Source: Treponema sp.
GTDB taxonomy: Bacteria; Spirochaetota; Spirochaetia; Treponematales; Breznakiellaceae
DNA length: 64,000 nucleotides
Reading direction: 5' to 3'
Assembly (NCBI GenBank): GCA_031265845.1
Contig: JAISCC010000061.1
Location: 1 to 64,000, forward strand
Shown one piece after another: positions 50,569 through 61,899 of this stretch. The notes beneath the pieces are model-generated. The model was not told the DNA's origin. It saw nothing but the letters and a program-made list of their open reading frames with translations, and ran no database searches. Numbering within the stretch: position 1 is the stretch's first letter; each line of letters starts with the position of its first letter. The position numbers and the translations under genes are program-made.

Positions 50569-51129
50569 CTAATTCACCCGCTCGACGTACTCATTTGTTT
50601 CGGTGTTTACCAATATCTTTTCACCCTGTTTGATAAAGAGCGGCACCCTCACCGTAAGCCCGGTCTCGGTGGTGACGGGCTTGGTCGCGCCGGAAACGGT
50701 GTCGCCTTTTACGTAGTTTTCGCTTTCAGCCACCGTGAACACGACTTTATACGGTATCTTTATGTCAATGACCTTGCCTTCCCAGATCGTCAATTCGTAC
50801 GCTTCGTTTTCCTGAAGGTACAACTTTTTGTCTTGCATATCGGCTGCGGGAACTTCGTATTGCTCGTAGGATTCGTTGTCCATGAAGTGATAAAAGTCCG
50901 CGTCGGAATACTGATACTGGCAGTTCCGCGCGTCAACAACGGCGTCTTCAACTTCCTGCTGGGTTGGAATGGTCATGGCAAGTACGGAACCGTCTTTAAT
51001 GGACTTCATTTTTATGCGCGCGATGGCAGTTCCTTTTCCCGGATTGTGAAATTCCCGCTCGACAACCAGAAAAGGCTGCCCTTTCTGAAGCAGGCAACTT
51101 CCTTTAACAATATCTCCGCCTCTAATCAA
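50569..51129 (-). CDS. efp: Translation elongation factor P
   Basis: 186 aa. Three beta domains; relieves ribosome stalling at polyproline. The tip Lys32 lies in HNPGKGTAIARIK, the site that is beta-lysylated in EF-P of many bacteria. YQYSDADFYHFMDNESYEQY and the final domain SENYVKGDTVSGATKPVTTE and TGLTVRVPLFI are conserved. Translation begins with TTG at 51129, preceded by AAGGAG at suitable spacing; no other start fits. Confidence 0.96.
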   Translation of the reverse strand: MIRGGDIVKGSCLLQKGQPFLVVEREFHNPGKGTAIARIKMKSIKDGSVLAMTIPTQQEVEDAVVDARNCQYQYSDADFYHFMDNESYEQYEVPAADMQDKKLYLQENEAYELTIWEGKVIDIKIPYKVVFTVAESENYVKGDTVSGATKPVTTETGLTVRVPLFIKQGEKILVNTETNEYVERVN

Positions 51130-51324
51130 TTTTTTCTCCTTTTCCTATGGCAGACGCTTCTCACTCACCGAACCCTGGGAGCATAAATATTCGGACGAAG
51201 CTTTACGTCTCTAAAAATATCTTAAAAAACTTCTACCACTATACAGCATTTCCCAATAAAAAGCAATGAATATTTTAGGGAAAAGCGCGGCGTGATCTGG
51301 CTTGCGCCGCCCTGCGCCGCCGCT

Positions 51325-52350
51325 TCATTCAAGGGTATAGTCCGCGTTGGCGAGTGTAAAACGCGCAAAGCGCGCGAGGCGCCCAAAAACGCCCGCTGTA
51401 GCCCGCACCGTTTTGTCCTCAAACACAAAGATCGCCTCGACGCCCCGCGAAATCGCAAGCGCCTCGCCTTTTTCATACCCCAACGCGAACACCGCAGTGG
51501 AAAGCGCGTCCGCGTCCATAGAGGTTTTTGCGATGATGGTCGTTGAAAGCAACCCATTGTTGACCGGGCGGCCATCCCGTGTTGACAGTATGTGATGGTA
51601 GCGCTTGCCGTCGATTTCGAGAAACCGCTCGTACACGCCCGATGTTACGAGGGTGGCGTCGCCTTCAATCTCTACAACGCCCAGCCCCTTGTTCCGTTCT
51701 CCAAGCGGGTCTTGCACGCCAATCCGCCACGTTTTTTTCCCGTTCCGCTTCCCATAGACAAAAATATTGCCGCCCAGATCGATAAGCGCGGACTGAATTC
51801 CATGCTTTTTGATGATCTTCACCGCCTCGTCCGCCGCATACCCCTTGGCGATGCCGCCCAAATCGAGGGTCATGCCCGGCTGCGAAAGGAAGATAGTCCG
51901 CTTGTCCTTGTCGAGCGCCACATTCCGGTAATTGACCAGCGGCAACACGGCGTCAATTTCCTCCTGCGCCGGCGCCCTCGCATCATCTGATCCGATTCCC
52001 CAGAGCTTCACCAGAGCGCCTACGGACGGATCAAACGCCCCGTCCGAGAGTTCAGCGTAACGCAGGCTCGCTTCCACAACCTCAAACACGTCTTCGCTCA
52101 CCCGCACCGGAGCGACGCCCGCAGCCGCGTTTACGGCGTCCACCTCGGACCCGTCTTTGTTTATGCTCATGCGATCCTCAATCTCTCGAAACCGGCTGAA
52201 AATCTCGTTGTATACGGAACGGCTTCCCGCCTCGTACAGGTTTACGGTACACACGGTTCCGAGCGCCTCTTCGCTTTGAGGCCGAAGTCGCGCGCATGAA
52301 AAAAGCAGAATCAAAACAGCGCCTGAAACAACGCCTTTCGTCATGTTCAT
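51325..52350 (-). CDS. apbE: FAD:protein FMN transferase ApbE (lipoprotein)
   Basis: 341 aa. Signal peptide with lipobox LLFSC (Cys19). ApbE motifs: ALGTVCTVNLYEAG, EDRMSINKDGSEVDAVNAAA, DLGGIAKGYAADEAV, LIDLGGNIFVYGKR and TSMDADALSTAVFALG. It flavinylates Thr residues of periplasmic proteins, typically Rnf or Nqr subunits, using FAD and Mg. Its start overlaps mgtE by four bases. No target flavoprotein gene is in the window. The gap 51130-51324 to efp shows no gene. Confidence 0.95.
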   Translation of the reverse strand: MNMTKGVVSGAVLILLFSCARLRPQSEEALGTVCTVNLYEAGSRSVYNEIFSRFREIEDRMSINKDGSEVDAVNAAAGVAPVRVSEDVFEVVEASLRYAELSDGAFDPSVGALVKLWGIGSDDARAPAQEEIDAVLPLVNYRNVALDKDKRTIFLSQPGMTLDLGGIAKGYAADEAVKIIKKHGIQSALIDLGGNIFVYGKRNGKKTWRIGVQDPLGERNKGLGVVEIEGDATLVTSGVYERFLEIDGKRYHHILSTRDGRPVNNGLLSTTIIAKTSMDADALSTAVFALGYEKGEALAISRGVEAIFVFEDKTVRATAGVFGRLARFARFTLANADYTLE

Positions 52351-53681
52351 ATCTGAAAAATCATCCTTGCAATACTAAAATATATGATCAGAGACGCCGC
52401 GTCAACAATGGTTGTGATAAGCGGCGCCGCCATAATCGCCGGATCGACTCGCGCAATTTTGGCGAGCATGGGAAGTACGCAACCCACGCTTTTCGCGATG
52501 ATGACCGTTACAAACAAACTGGCCGTAACGGTTAGGGCGAGCGCCGCGTTTCTCCCGTTAGTCAGATAAATACGGAAAAAGTTGATGAATCCAAGCGCCG
52601 CGCCACAAATAAGCCCGATGCGTATCTCTTTCCACACTACACGGAGCATGTCTCCGGCTTCGATTTCGCCCAGCGCCATGCCGCGAATGATGAGCGTTGA
52701 CGATTGAGAACCCGCGTTGCCGCCTGTATCCATGAGCATGGGGATAAAAGCGACCAACACCGGCAAGATGGCGAGCGCGTTCTCAAAGCCGGAGATGATG
52801 CCGCCCGTCACCGTAGCGGATAACATCAGGACAAGGAGCCACACGATGCGGTTTTTCGCAAGCCTGAAAATGTTGGTCTTCAAATATGGCTCTTCCGAGG
52901 GACTCAACGCGCCCATGATTTCAAAGTCCTCGGTATTTTCCTCTTCAATGATGTCCACCACGTCGTCAACGGTGATGATGCCTACGAGCCGTTCTTCCTT
53001 GTCGACGACCGGCATGGAGAGAAGGTCGTATTTTTTGAATATGGCGGCCACCATTTCCTGATCGTCTGTGGTGTGGACGCGGATGAAGTTGGAATCCATG
53101 ATGTCCTCTATTTTTTGATCGGGTTGCGCAAGCATAAGGTCTTTCGCTGACACGATGCCCACAAGCAGCCTGTCCCGTTTGATGACGTAACTCGTGTAAA
53201 TGGTTTCCTTGTGTACGCCCGTTTCCCTGATGTACGCAAACGCCTCGCTGACGGCAAGCCCTTCCATTAAATCCACATATTCCGTGGTCATAACGCTGCC
53301 CGCAGAGTCTTCCGGGTATTGCAGCATTTGATTGATGATTTTGCGCTTTTCATCCGAGACGCTCATCAAAACCCGCTTCACCACATTGGCGGGCATTTCT
53401 TCGATAAAGTCCACCGCGTCGTCGACAAAAAGCTGGTTGATGATTTCGCCCACTTCACTGTCCGTAAGCGCTTCGACGATGAGTTGCTGCTCGTCGCTTT
53501 CGATATTGGCGAACACTTCGGCGGCTATGCCTTTCGGCAGAAGCCTGAACACCTGTACGACTTTTTCTCTGCTGAGATTGTCGAGCATTTCCGCAATATC
53601 GACTTCGTTCATTTTTTTAACTGCCGCTTGAAATGTACACACATCAAATGGCGCTGTATTAATTAGTTTGAGAATTTCCAC
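52347..53681 (-). CDS. mgtE: Magnesium transporter MgtE
   Basis: 444 aa. Cytoplasmic N-domain of acidic helices (AEMLDNLSREKVVQVFRLLP, DDAVDFIEEMPANVVKRVLM), two CBS domains (about 125-250, ending VGIITVDDVVDIIEEENTED), and a five-helix pore domain with GGNAGSQSSTLIIRGMALGE, the selectivity region. N- and CBS domains close the channel when Mg is high. GTG 53681 has AAGGGG upstream. Leader 53682-53837 is described separately. Confidence 0.96.
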   Translation of the reverse strand: MEILKLINTAPFDVCTFQAAVKKMNEVDIAEMLDNLSREKVVQVFRLLPKGIAAEVFANIESDEQQLIVEALTDSEVGEIINQLFVDDAVDFIEEMPANVVKRVLMSVSDEKRKIINQMLQYPEDSAGSVMTTEYVDLMEGLAVSEAFAYIRETGVHKETIYTSYVIKRDRLLVGIVSAKDLMLAQPDQKIEDIMDSNFIRVHTTDDQEMVAAIFKKYDLLSMPVVDKEERLVGIITVDDVVDIIEEENTEDFEIMGALSPSEEPYLKTNIFRLAKNRIVWLLVLMLSATVTGGIISGFENALAILPVLVAFIPMLMDTGGNAGSQSSTLIIRGMALGEIEAGDMLRVVWKEIRIGLICGAALGFINFFRIYLTNGRNAALALTVTASLFVTVIIAKSVGCVLPMLAKIARVDPAIMAAPLITTIVDAASLIIYFSIARMIFQI

Positions 53682-53837
53682 AATAACGCCCCTTTTTAAG
53701 AAAAAACAAGAAAAAATGGATATGTTCCATATCGGGGTGAGTGATCGCTAAAAATGATTTTTAGGATACCGCATGAGGCTCCGCCGCTTTCAGACGGAGC
53801 GTCTTATTTTGCGGACGGGCAAGATCGTTTCAAATTT
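53682..53837 (-). promoter_or_regulatory. mgtE upstream region with hairpins and repeat copy D
   Basis: Contains CTAAAAATCATTTTTAG (arms of 7, at 53748-53764), and GCTCCGTC/GGCGGAGC arms around TGAAAGC (53771-53797), whose plus-strand form CCGCTTTCAGACGGAGCGTCTT matches the opening hairpin of the dispersed repeats. I looked for the M-box magnesium riboswitch core and did not find it. Confidence 0.35.
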
Positions 53838-53918
53838 TTAATTAAGAAACAAAACATCCGCAGGGAAGCATATATACTGTCGTATATGATAGTCGGTACT
53901 ACCGTCGGGATCGTCCAT
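53838..53918 (-). CDS. Possible 26-residue small protein
   Basis: ATG 53918 follows a full AAGGAGG about 6 nt upstream, one of the strongest ribosome sites in the window, located just after the TPR protein stop at 53929. The peptide MDDPDGSTDYHIRQYICF and onward ends PADVLFLN. No family recognised. The excellent ribosome site is the only evidence. Confidence 0.35.
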   Translation of the reverse strand: MDDPDGSTDYHIRQYICFPADVLFLN

Positions 53919-53928
53919 ATATACCTCC

Positions 53929-55029
53929 TTACTGAATATTTATATAATACCGGTCAATGTAACTGATGCGCTTTTGCGCGTTGCTGTGGTGATTGCTGAA
54001 CGGGTATTCTTTGACAATGCGCTGATAAAAGTACCGCGCCATTTTTATGTCTTTGGTGGGACCGTTGGCTTCGCAGGCTTGGGCGTAAAGCCACCACGCC
54101 TCGTCGTCGCCGTCCGCGCCGTTTGGATACTGGGTGCGGAACTGTTCCACTATGGACAAGACAGCCGCGTAGTTTTTCGCGTCAAATTCGGCTTGAGCGT
54201 TTTTGAAGAACTGATCAGGCGTTGCGGGCGTTGCGTTGACAGAAGCCTCAACAGCGGCGGCCGACGCGGCGTCTGCGGCATCCGTCACAGGCTGCGCCGG
54301 TTCGGGCTGTACGGCGGCGGCCGACGCGCCCGATGCGACGCCGTTTGCCGACGCGACGGCCGGTTGCACGGCTGCGCCTCCTCCTTCGGCAATGGCCGCC
54401 TCCTGCTCCGCCGATGGCCAGCGCGGCTCGGCGACAACGGCGCCGCGGTTGATCGCGGCGTATCCGCCCGCCGCTGTCGCAACCGGCGCGGGCGTAACGA
54501 TCACCTGCACGTAGTCGCGCAAGGTGTAATCCCGTATAAAATCTTGTTTGTAGAATTTGAGCGCATAGGCGCCGACTTTTTCGGCGATGAATGTGAAGCT
54601 CTGCCCTTCTTTTTCAAGGCGGTGCGAGGAGTACGCGACGCCTTTCTGTTCGCTCATTTCACCTAAATACACCCACCCGTTTCCATTGAAAGGGATTTCC
54701 ACCTGTTGTCCTACAGCAACCTTCACGCTCCGTGAAAAAACAGGCGATGCGTCAAATCTCGCGGGCGCAGGCGGCGGCGTTCTGGCGATTGGTTCAGGCG
54801 GCGGTGTGAGCGGCAACTGGAGCGACTCCCGCTCCGGAAGATTTTCTGGAATAAGAACCGAATCCAAGGATTGCGGGGCTTGATTGATCGGATAGCCTGG
54901 GGGAAACGATTCGCCTTCGCGCATGGGTTCGGCGACCGCATTTAGAGTGGCCATAGAAAAAAGAATAAAAAAAACAGAGAAAACAACGGCGCTCCGCGCC
55001 GGGACATTCGTTTTTTTTGTATTTTTCAT
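53929..55029 (-). CDS. Exported TPR protein with proline/alanine-rich linker
   Basis: 366 aa. Signal peptide (FSVFFILFSMATLNAVA), Pro-rich stretch (about 45-95), a beta domain (VKVAVGQQVEIPFNGNGWVY, 98-180), an Ala-rich linker (195-275) and a C-terminal TPR pair (FFKNAQAEFDAKNYAAVLSI, GDDEAWWLYAQACEANGPTK). The C-terminal part is like YbgF/BamD-type periplasmic TPRs. Probably a periplasmic scaffold; exact role unknown. AGGAGG precedes the ATG at 55029. It follows a small membrane protein gene by 32 nt. Confidence 0.75.
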   Translation of the reverse strand: MKNTKKTNVPARSAVVFSVFFILFSMATLNAVAEPMREGESFPPGYPINQAPQSLDSVLIPENLPERESLQLPLTPPPEPIARTPPPAPARFDASPVFSRSVKVAVGQQVEIPFNGNGWVYLGEMSEQKGVAYSSHRLEKEGQSFTFIAEKVGAYALKFYKQDFIRDYTLRDYVQVIVTPAPVATAAGGYAAINRGAVVAEPRWPSAEQEAAIAEGGGAAVQPAVASANGVASGASAAAVQPEPAQPVTDAADAASAAAVEASVNATPATPDQFFKNAQAEFDAKNYAAVLSIVEQFRTQYPNGADGDDEAWWLYAQACEANGPTKDIKMARYFYQRIVKEYPFSNHHSNAQKRISYIDRYYINIQ

Positions 55030-55061
55030 AAGCGCCTCCTATTGGATAAACGGATTTTTCC

Positions 55062-55499
55062 TCACGGAACCTTATCCATTATATCGTCAACTACATTCGT
55101 TATAGTCTCCCGCCAATTGATGTGTTCGTTTTCCAGCGGATTCGTCCAGTATTCGCGCGCGTCTTCCGCGCTCCATATATGAGGATCCCACTCAAGGATC
55201 ACTTTCGGCAGATAGTCAGGCTCATCGGGCAGAAAAATGTCTTCCACCGGAATAGACGGCGCATCGCTCGCCACCCGCAAAGACGCCTGAACCGTTTTCG
55301 AGCGCTTTGTATCAGCGTCTCTTTTTATGATATCACGCTGTAAAAATAAAATCCCTGTCAGCAGGCACAAAATAAGGGCAAGCGCGCCGAATGTCGCTTT
55401 TACTATTTTCTTATGTTTTTCAAATACATTGTTTAAGGCGGTCAACGCCAGAGCAAGCGCGGTCAGCAGTTTGTCCAAGATCGCCGAAATTTGAGCCAT
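55062..55499 (-). CDS. Small single-pass membrane protein, hypothetical
   Basis: 145 aa. An N-terminal amphipathic helix (ISAILDKLLTALALALTAL), then a membrane helix (TFGALALILCLLTGILFL), then a soluble domain of about 85 residues with SIPVEDIFLPDEPDYLPKVI, then WDPHIWSAEDAREYWTNP. The C-terminal domain should face the periplasm. Family unknown to me. ATG 55499 lacks a ribosome site; a good promoter ends 6 nt upstream, predicting a leaderless mRNA. Confidence 0.7.
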   Translation of the reverse strand: MAQISAILDKLLTALALALTALNNVFEKHKKIVKATFGALALILCLLTGILFLQRDIIKRDADTKRSKTVQASLRVASDAPSIPVEDIFLPDEPDYLPKVILEWDPHIWSAEDAREYWTNPLENEHINWRETITNVVDDIMDKVP

Positions 55500-55505
55500 A
55501 TCCGC

Positions 55506-55534
55506 AGTATACTACACATGCAAAAAAAACTCAA
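55506..55534 (-). promoter_or_regulatory. Leaderless-type promoter of the 55062-55499 gene
   Basis: Minus strand TTGAGT (55529-55534), 17-nt spacer with a T-run, TATACT (55506-55511), then GCGGAT and ATG 55499. The -35 overlaps the thrH stop codon. Confidence 0.6.
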
Positions 55535-56142
55535 GCGTTTTTTGCAAGAAAGAAGTCAATGCAGGCAAGCAACTCCGCATAGGAATCCACACACGGAAGC
55601 CGTGTGTTGGACTCTCTGATGGACTGCGGCGCTCTGAAAAGGCATCCATTTCCAGCTTCGGCTATCATAGCAAGATCGTTGAAGGAATCTCCGGCTGCGA
55701 ACACTTCGACGTTAAGCGACTTAAAAGCCACGACCGCGTGTTTTTTGCCGTTTTCCTGTCTGAGTTTGTAACCGGTTATGCGGCCGTCGGGCGCTGTCGT
55801 CAAGCTGTTGCAAAAAAGGGTGGGATAGCCCAGTTTTGCCATGAGAGGCCCGGCGAATTCCTGATACGTGTCCGAAAGTATGATGAGTTGCGTTCTTTCC
55901 CGTAACGCTCTGGTAAATTCGCCGGCTCCCTCAAGCGGCTCCATGCCGCCTATTACACGGGTGATATCCGGTAGCTTCAGATTGCATCGGTTAAGGAGAT
56001 CAAGCCGGAAGCGCATGAGTTTATCGTAATCAGGTTCGTCACGGGTGGTTCTGCGGAATTCGCTTATACCCGTAGCTTCCGCAAAGGCTATCCAGATTTC
56101 CGGAACGAGAACCCCTTCAAGATCAAGGCATACCAATTTCAT
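55531..56142 (-). CDS. thrH: ThrH-type phosphoserine phosphatase / homoserine phosphotransferase
   Basis: 203 aa HAD-superfamily enzyme. Motif I LVCLDLEGVLVPEIW uses DLE rather than DxD as in ThrH; motif II in LIILSDTYQEFAGPL; motif III/IV in AAGDSFNDLAMI. ThrH can dephosphorylate phosphoserine and transfer phosphate to homoserine, bypassing ThrB. Start set at ATG 56142, where similarity begins; the longer open frame to 56373 carries no homology. A promoter lies 6 nt before this ATG. Confidence 0.92.
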   Translation of the reverse strand: MKLVCLDLEGVLVPEIWIAFAEATGISEFRRTTRDEPDYDKLMRFRLDLLNRCNLKLPDITRVIGGMEPLEGAGEFTRALRERTQLIILSDTYQEFAGPLMAKLGYPTLFCNSLTTAPDGRITGYKLRQENGKKHAVVAFKSLNVEVFAAGDSFNDLAMIAEAGNGCLFRAPQSIRESNTRLPCVDSYAELLACIDFFLAKNA

Positions 56143-56148
56143 GGTGTA

Positions 56149-56177
56149 ATTGTAGTGAAGCGCGCGTTGACAGTCAA
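56149..56177 (-). promoter_or_regulatory. Leaderless-type promoter of thrH
   Basis: Minus strand TTGACT (56172-56177), 17-nt spacer, TACAAT (56149-56154), then TACACC and ATG 56142. Confidence 0.65.
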
Positions 56178-56645
56178 GGGCGTTTTCATTCGCAGTGGTT
56201 TGACGCCCCGCGCCTTGCGCACGCCTTGCGCACACTGTGGCAGGGAGGTTCATTTGAGGGCTGTCATACTTTTCATACTTTGTGGAGCATATTCGAAATA
56301 AACCGATGTTAGGGCACCGCCTGCGGTATCTGTCGAATCGCCGAAGACGGCTAAACGCATGCCATTGCGGCAAACGCCGCTCTCACAATTTTATATTCTG
56401 ACTATTAAGATTACCCCTATTGCCAAAAATAAGGATAAGGAGAGGAGAAACATGGCAAACCATGAAAAATAACACTCTTACAAATCCAGCGAGTGTTTGA
56501 CAATGAAGAAATCAGCCGGGAACATGTTTAAGATGCGATGGGCCGAAGGGGTTAAAACGCCCTCATTGCGGGTACGCCGATTATGCCAACGGCTATGAGG
56601 GCGTCTATATCAAAAGATGATGGGGCGATATGGTAAAGAAATGTG

Positions 56646-56777
56646 GAGGTGAAGACGCAAGCTTCTGCCGACGACGTTCGGGAGCATGTCGAGCGGATGG
56701 AAAAATTGCGCCGGTACTTTGATGCGCATAACGACCGGAGGAAGCTCTATGGAGCCGTATCTGCAACGATATTCTAG
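56646..56777 (+). pseudogene. Fragment of a conserved hypothetical gene
   Basis: 43 codons: EVKTQASADDVREHVERMEK, a RRYFDAHNDRRKLYGAV block and SATIF before TAG. It resembles small conserved proteins with a V-E-V-K...R-x-E-x-L-R-x-Y..D-K-R...GA-V-A-x-A-I pattern that I have seen in cyanobacteria and treponemes. A MVKK start just before is in another frame. The surrounding 56178-57009 otherwise has no gene. Confidence 0.4.
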
Positions 56778-56850
56778 GATAATGTGTCAAATTCGCACTG
56801 GAAAAAGGAAGGGGCGCGAGTCCTAGCGCCTCCCTCTGTTTGAGACGCAT

Positions 56851-56891
56851 GGAGAAAGCCCGGCTGGTTCGACTCCAGTCCGGCTTTCTCC
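56851..56891. other. Long T-arm-like hairpin
   Basis: A 41-nt near-perfect stem: outer arms GGAGAAAGCC and GGCTTTCTCC, inner arms CTGG and CCAG, with one C-C mismatch and one G-T pair, around the loop TTCGACT. The loop is the sequence of a tRNA T-loop. No D- or anticodon arm is present, so it is not a tRNA. It is 118 nt downstream of the GH51 operon end. Confidence 0.5.
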
Positions 56892-57009
56892 ATTACGCCT
56901 GCCCGCTGTCAACAAGTCAAGAAATATGCGGATTACACGGATTTTCACAGAGTTACGGAGAATCGGCGCTATCCTTCCAGCCTTTTTGGTTTATAAGAAT
57001 TCACAATAG

Positions 57010-60044
<3,035 letters not shown>

Positions 60045-60066
60045 AATATACTCCTCGTGTATTGAA

Positions 60067-60912
60067 TCAGCCCTTGAGGCCGGTAGTAACCTGCCCTTCC
60101 ACAAAATATTTCTGCCCGAATATATAAAGCGCCAGCATGGGAATAAGCGAAAGGAAAGATCCTGCAAAGGCCGCTCCATATTCGGAAGTACGGGATCCCA
60201 CAAAGATCGCCAGCCCATTTGCCAGCATAGTCATCCTGACGCTTGAAGTCATAAGGAGCGGCCAAAGAAGATCATTCCAATTGCCATTGACGCCAAGGAT
60301 CAACATAGTGATGATGGCCGGTACAATCTGGGGCATCATAATTCTGTGGTAAATGCCAAACTCCGTAAGTCCGTCTATGCGGGCAGCCTCTTCCAGTTCC
60401 TTCGGCAATCCCGCGAAGGCGGCCCTGAGCATAAAGATCCAATATGCGGAAGCCACTCGCGGTATGATAAGGCCGTGATAGGTGTTATACATACCAAAAG
60501 CATGAACCTCAAGAAACAGGGGAACCATGATTACCTGAAAGGGTACCATCATGGTGGCAAGAAATATCATGAATAGTATGTCTTTGCCCTTAAATTTGTA
60601 GCGGGCGAATGCGTATGCCGCTAGAGAATTAATAAAAATCGCCGGAATGGTGGCGCCAAAAGCGTAGATAAGCGAATTTTTTATATAACCCATAATATCA
60701 ATACGCTGCTGTACTTTGATGAAATTATTTATAGTAAAAGATTCCGGCGTCAGTGTGGGCGGGTATGCGATGATTTTGGGTTCCGGCTTAAAAGAACTCA
60801 TTAACACCCAAAATATGGGCAGCAAAATGATGATGGCAAGTATAACATGCATGATCATAATCGGCGTCATGATGAGCCGGTCTTTCCATATACGAAGCTT
60901 TTTATTCATCAT
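60067..60912 (-). CDS. Sugar ABC transporter permease, MalG/AraQ type
   Basis: 281 aa, six membrane helices. ILLPIFWVLMSSFKPEPKII at the start, and the EAA loop ELEEAARIDGLTEFGIYHRI that docks to the ATPase. Partners are the permease at 60924-61820 and the binding protein at 61900-63195. No ATPase gene is in the operon, so a shared MsmX/MalK-type ATPase from elsewhere is needed. Co-transcription with two arabinofuranosidases points to an arabino-oligosaccharide substrate. Confidence 0.93.
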   Translation of the reverse strand: MMNKKLRIWKDRLIMTPIMIMHVILAIIILLPIFWVLMSSFKPEPKIIAYPPTLTPESFTINNFIKVQQRIDIMGYIKNSLIYAFGATIPAIFINSLAAYAFARYKFKGKDILFMIFLATMMVPFQVIMVPLFLEVHAFGMYNTYHGLIIPRVASAYWIFMLRAAFAGLPKELEEAARIDGLTEFGIYHRIMMPQIVPAIITMLILGVNGNWNDLLWPLLMTSSVRMTMLANGLAIFVGSRTSEYGAAFAGSFLSLIPMLALYIFGQKYFVEGQVTTGLKG

Positions 60913-60923
60913 TTTTCTTCCTC

Positions 60924-61820
60924 CTATTGCTCAGTCTTTGTCATGATCCGATATTGGATAAAGGTGATAAACATGATAAACACAAACAAGAATTCTGAAA
61001 TTGCTGTCGCGTAACCCATATTGCCGCCCATGGCAACCGCTTTCCGGTAAACATACGTAACCAGGGTTTCGGTCGTAAAGTTGGGGCCGCCGCCGGTCAA
61101 TGTATAAACGATATCAAATATCTGCAACGATCCTATGGCTCTGGTCATCAGTAGAAACCAGAAAGCAGGCATGACGCTTGGCAGGGTAATGAAAAAGAAC
61201 TGCCGTATTTTTCCTGCGCCGTCAATATCCGCAGCCTGGTAATAATCACCCGGAACATTCTGCATGGAGGCTACTAGGATGATGATTGAAATGCCAAATG
61301 TCCGCCATACCGTAACAAAGAGTACCACATAAAGAGCGAGAGTGGGAGTATTCAAAAAATTCACCCTGCCAAAACCCGCAGACCTTATCCAATAGGTAAT
61401 AAGTCCGATGTTCGAATGGAGTATCATATTCCACATGATGCCAATGGCGGTGGCCGAACAGATGATAGGCAGGAAATAAACGCTTCTGAGTATTTTGTTT
61501 GATGTGGTGTTTTTGGCAAGCAACGCGGAAAGAAACAGACCCAGTATCGTCTGAACCGGTAATTCCAAAAGTGTAAACTTGAGCGTTACCCCGATGCTGT
61601 TAATAAACCGCCTATCCGCAAGGGCGTCAATATAATTTTTTAGTCCAATGAATTTAGCGGAGCTAAAAGATATTTGCATATCAAGAGTACTTATCACAAA
61701 AGACATAAGCAGGGGAAATATATTGAACATAAGGATCAGCGCCGCCGCAGGGAGCAGAAAAAAATATGGCGCTAAAGACCTGTGGCGATTAAATGAACGG
61801 ACCTTTACAGTGGCATCCAT
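60924..61820 (-). CDS. Sugar ABC transporter permease, MalF/AraP type
   Basis: 298 aa, six membrane helices (APYFFLLPAAALILMFNIFP first), with the EAA loop YYQAADIDGAGKIRQFFFIT, then FEITGGGPNF-like TLTGGGPNFTTETLV typical of MalF-type subunits. ATG 61820 has GGAGGAAACC directly upstream; the longer frame to 61883 is upstream noise. 11 nt before the second permease gene. Confidence 0.93.
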   Translation of the reverse strand: MDATVKVRSFNRHRSLAPYFFLLPAAALILMFNIFPLLMSFVISTLDMQISFSSAKFIGLKNYIDALADRRFINSIGVTLKFTLLELPVQTILGLFLSALLAKNTTSNKILRSVYFLPIICSATAIGIMWNMILHSNIGLITYWIRSAGFGRVNFLNTPTLALYVVLFVTVWRTFGISIIILVASMQNVPGDYYQAADIDGAGKIRQFFFITLPSVMPAFWFLLMTRAIGSLQIFDIVYTLTGGGPNFTTETLVTYVYRKAVAMGGNMGYATAISEFLFVFIMFITFIQYRIMTKTEQ

Positions 61821-61899
61821 GGTTTCCTCCTGTTTTTCGACGCCGCATGGGAAGTGGCAAGCCTTCCATGCGGCGAGTTGCACTTGTTTATAGCTGATT

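Noticed and set aside
53682-53837. M-box magnesium riboswitch upstream of mgtE
   Set aside because: TGAGGCTCC occurs only on the opposite strand to mgtE, as part of a repeat hairpin; the conserved core and helix order are missing on the correct strand.
56605-56850. Minus-strand open frame of 81 codons
   Set aside because: Opposite a more convincing plus-strand gene fragment (56646-56777).
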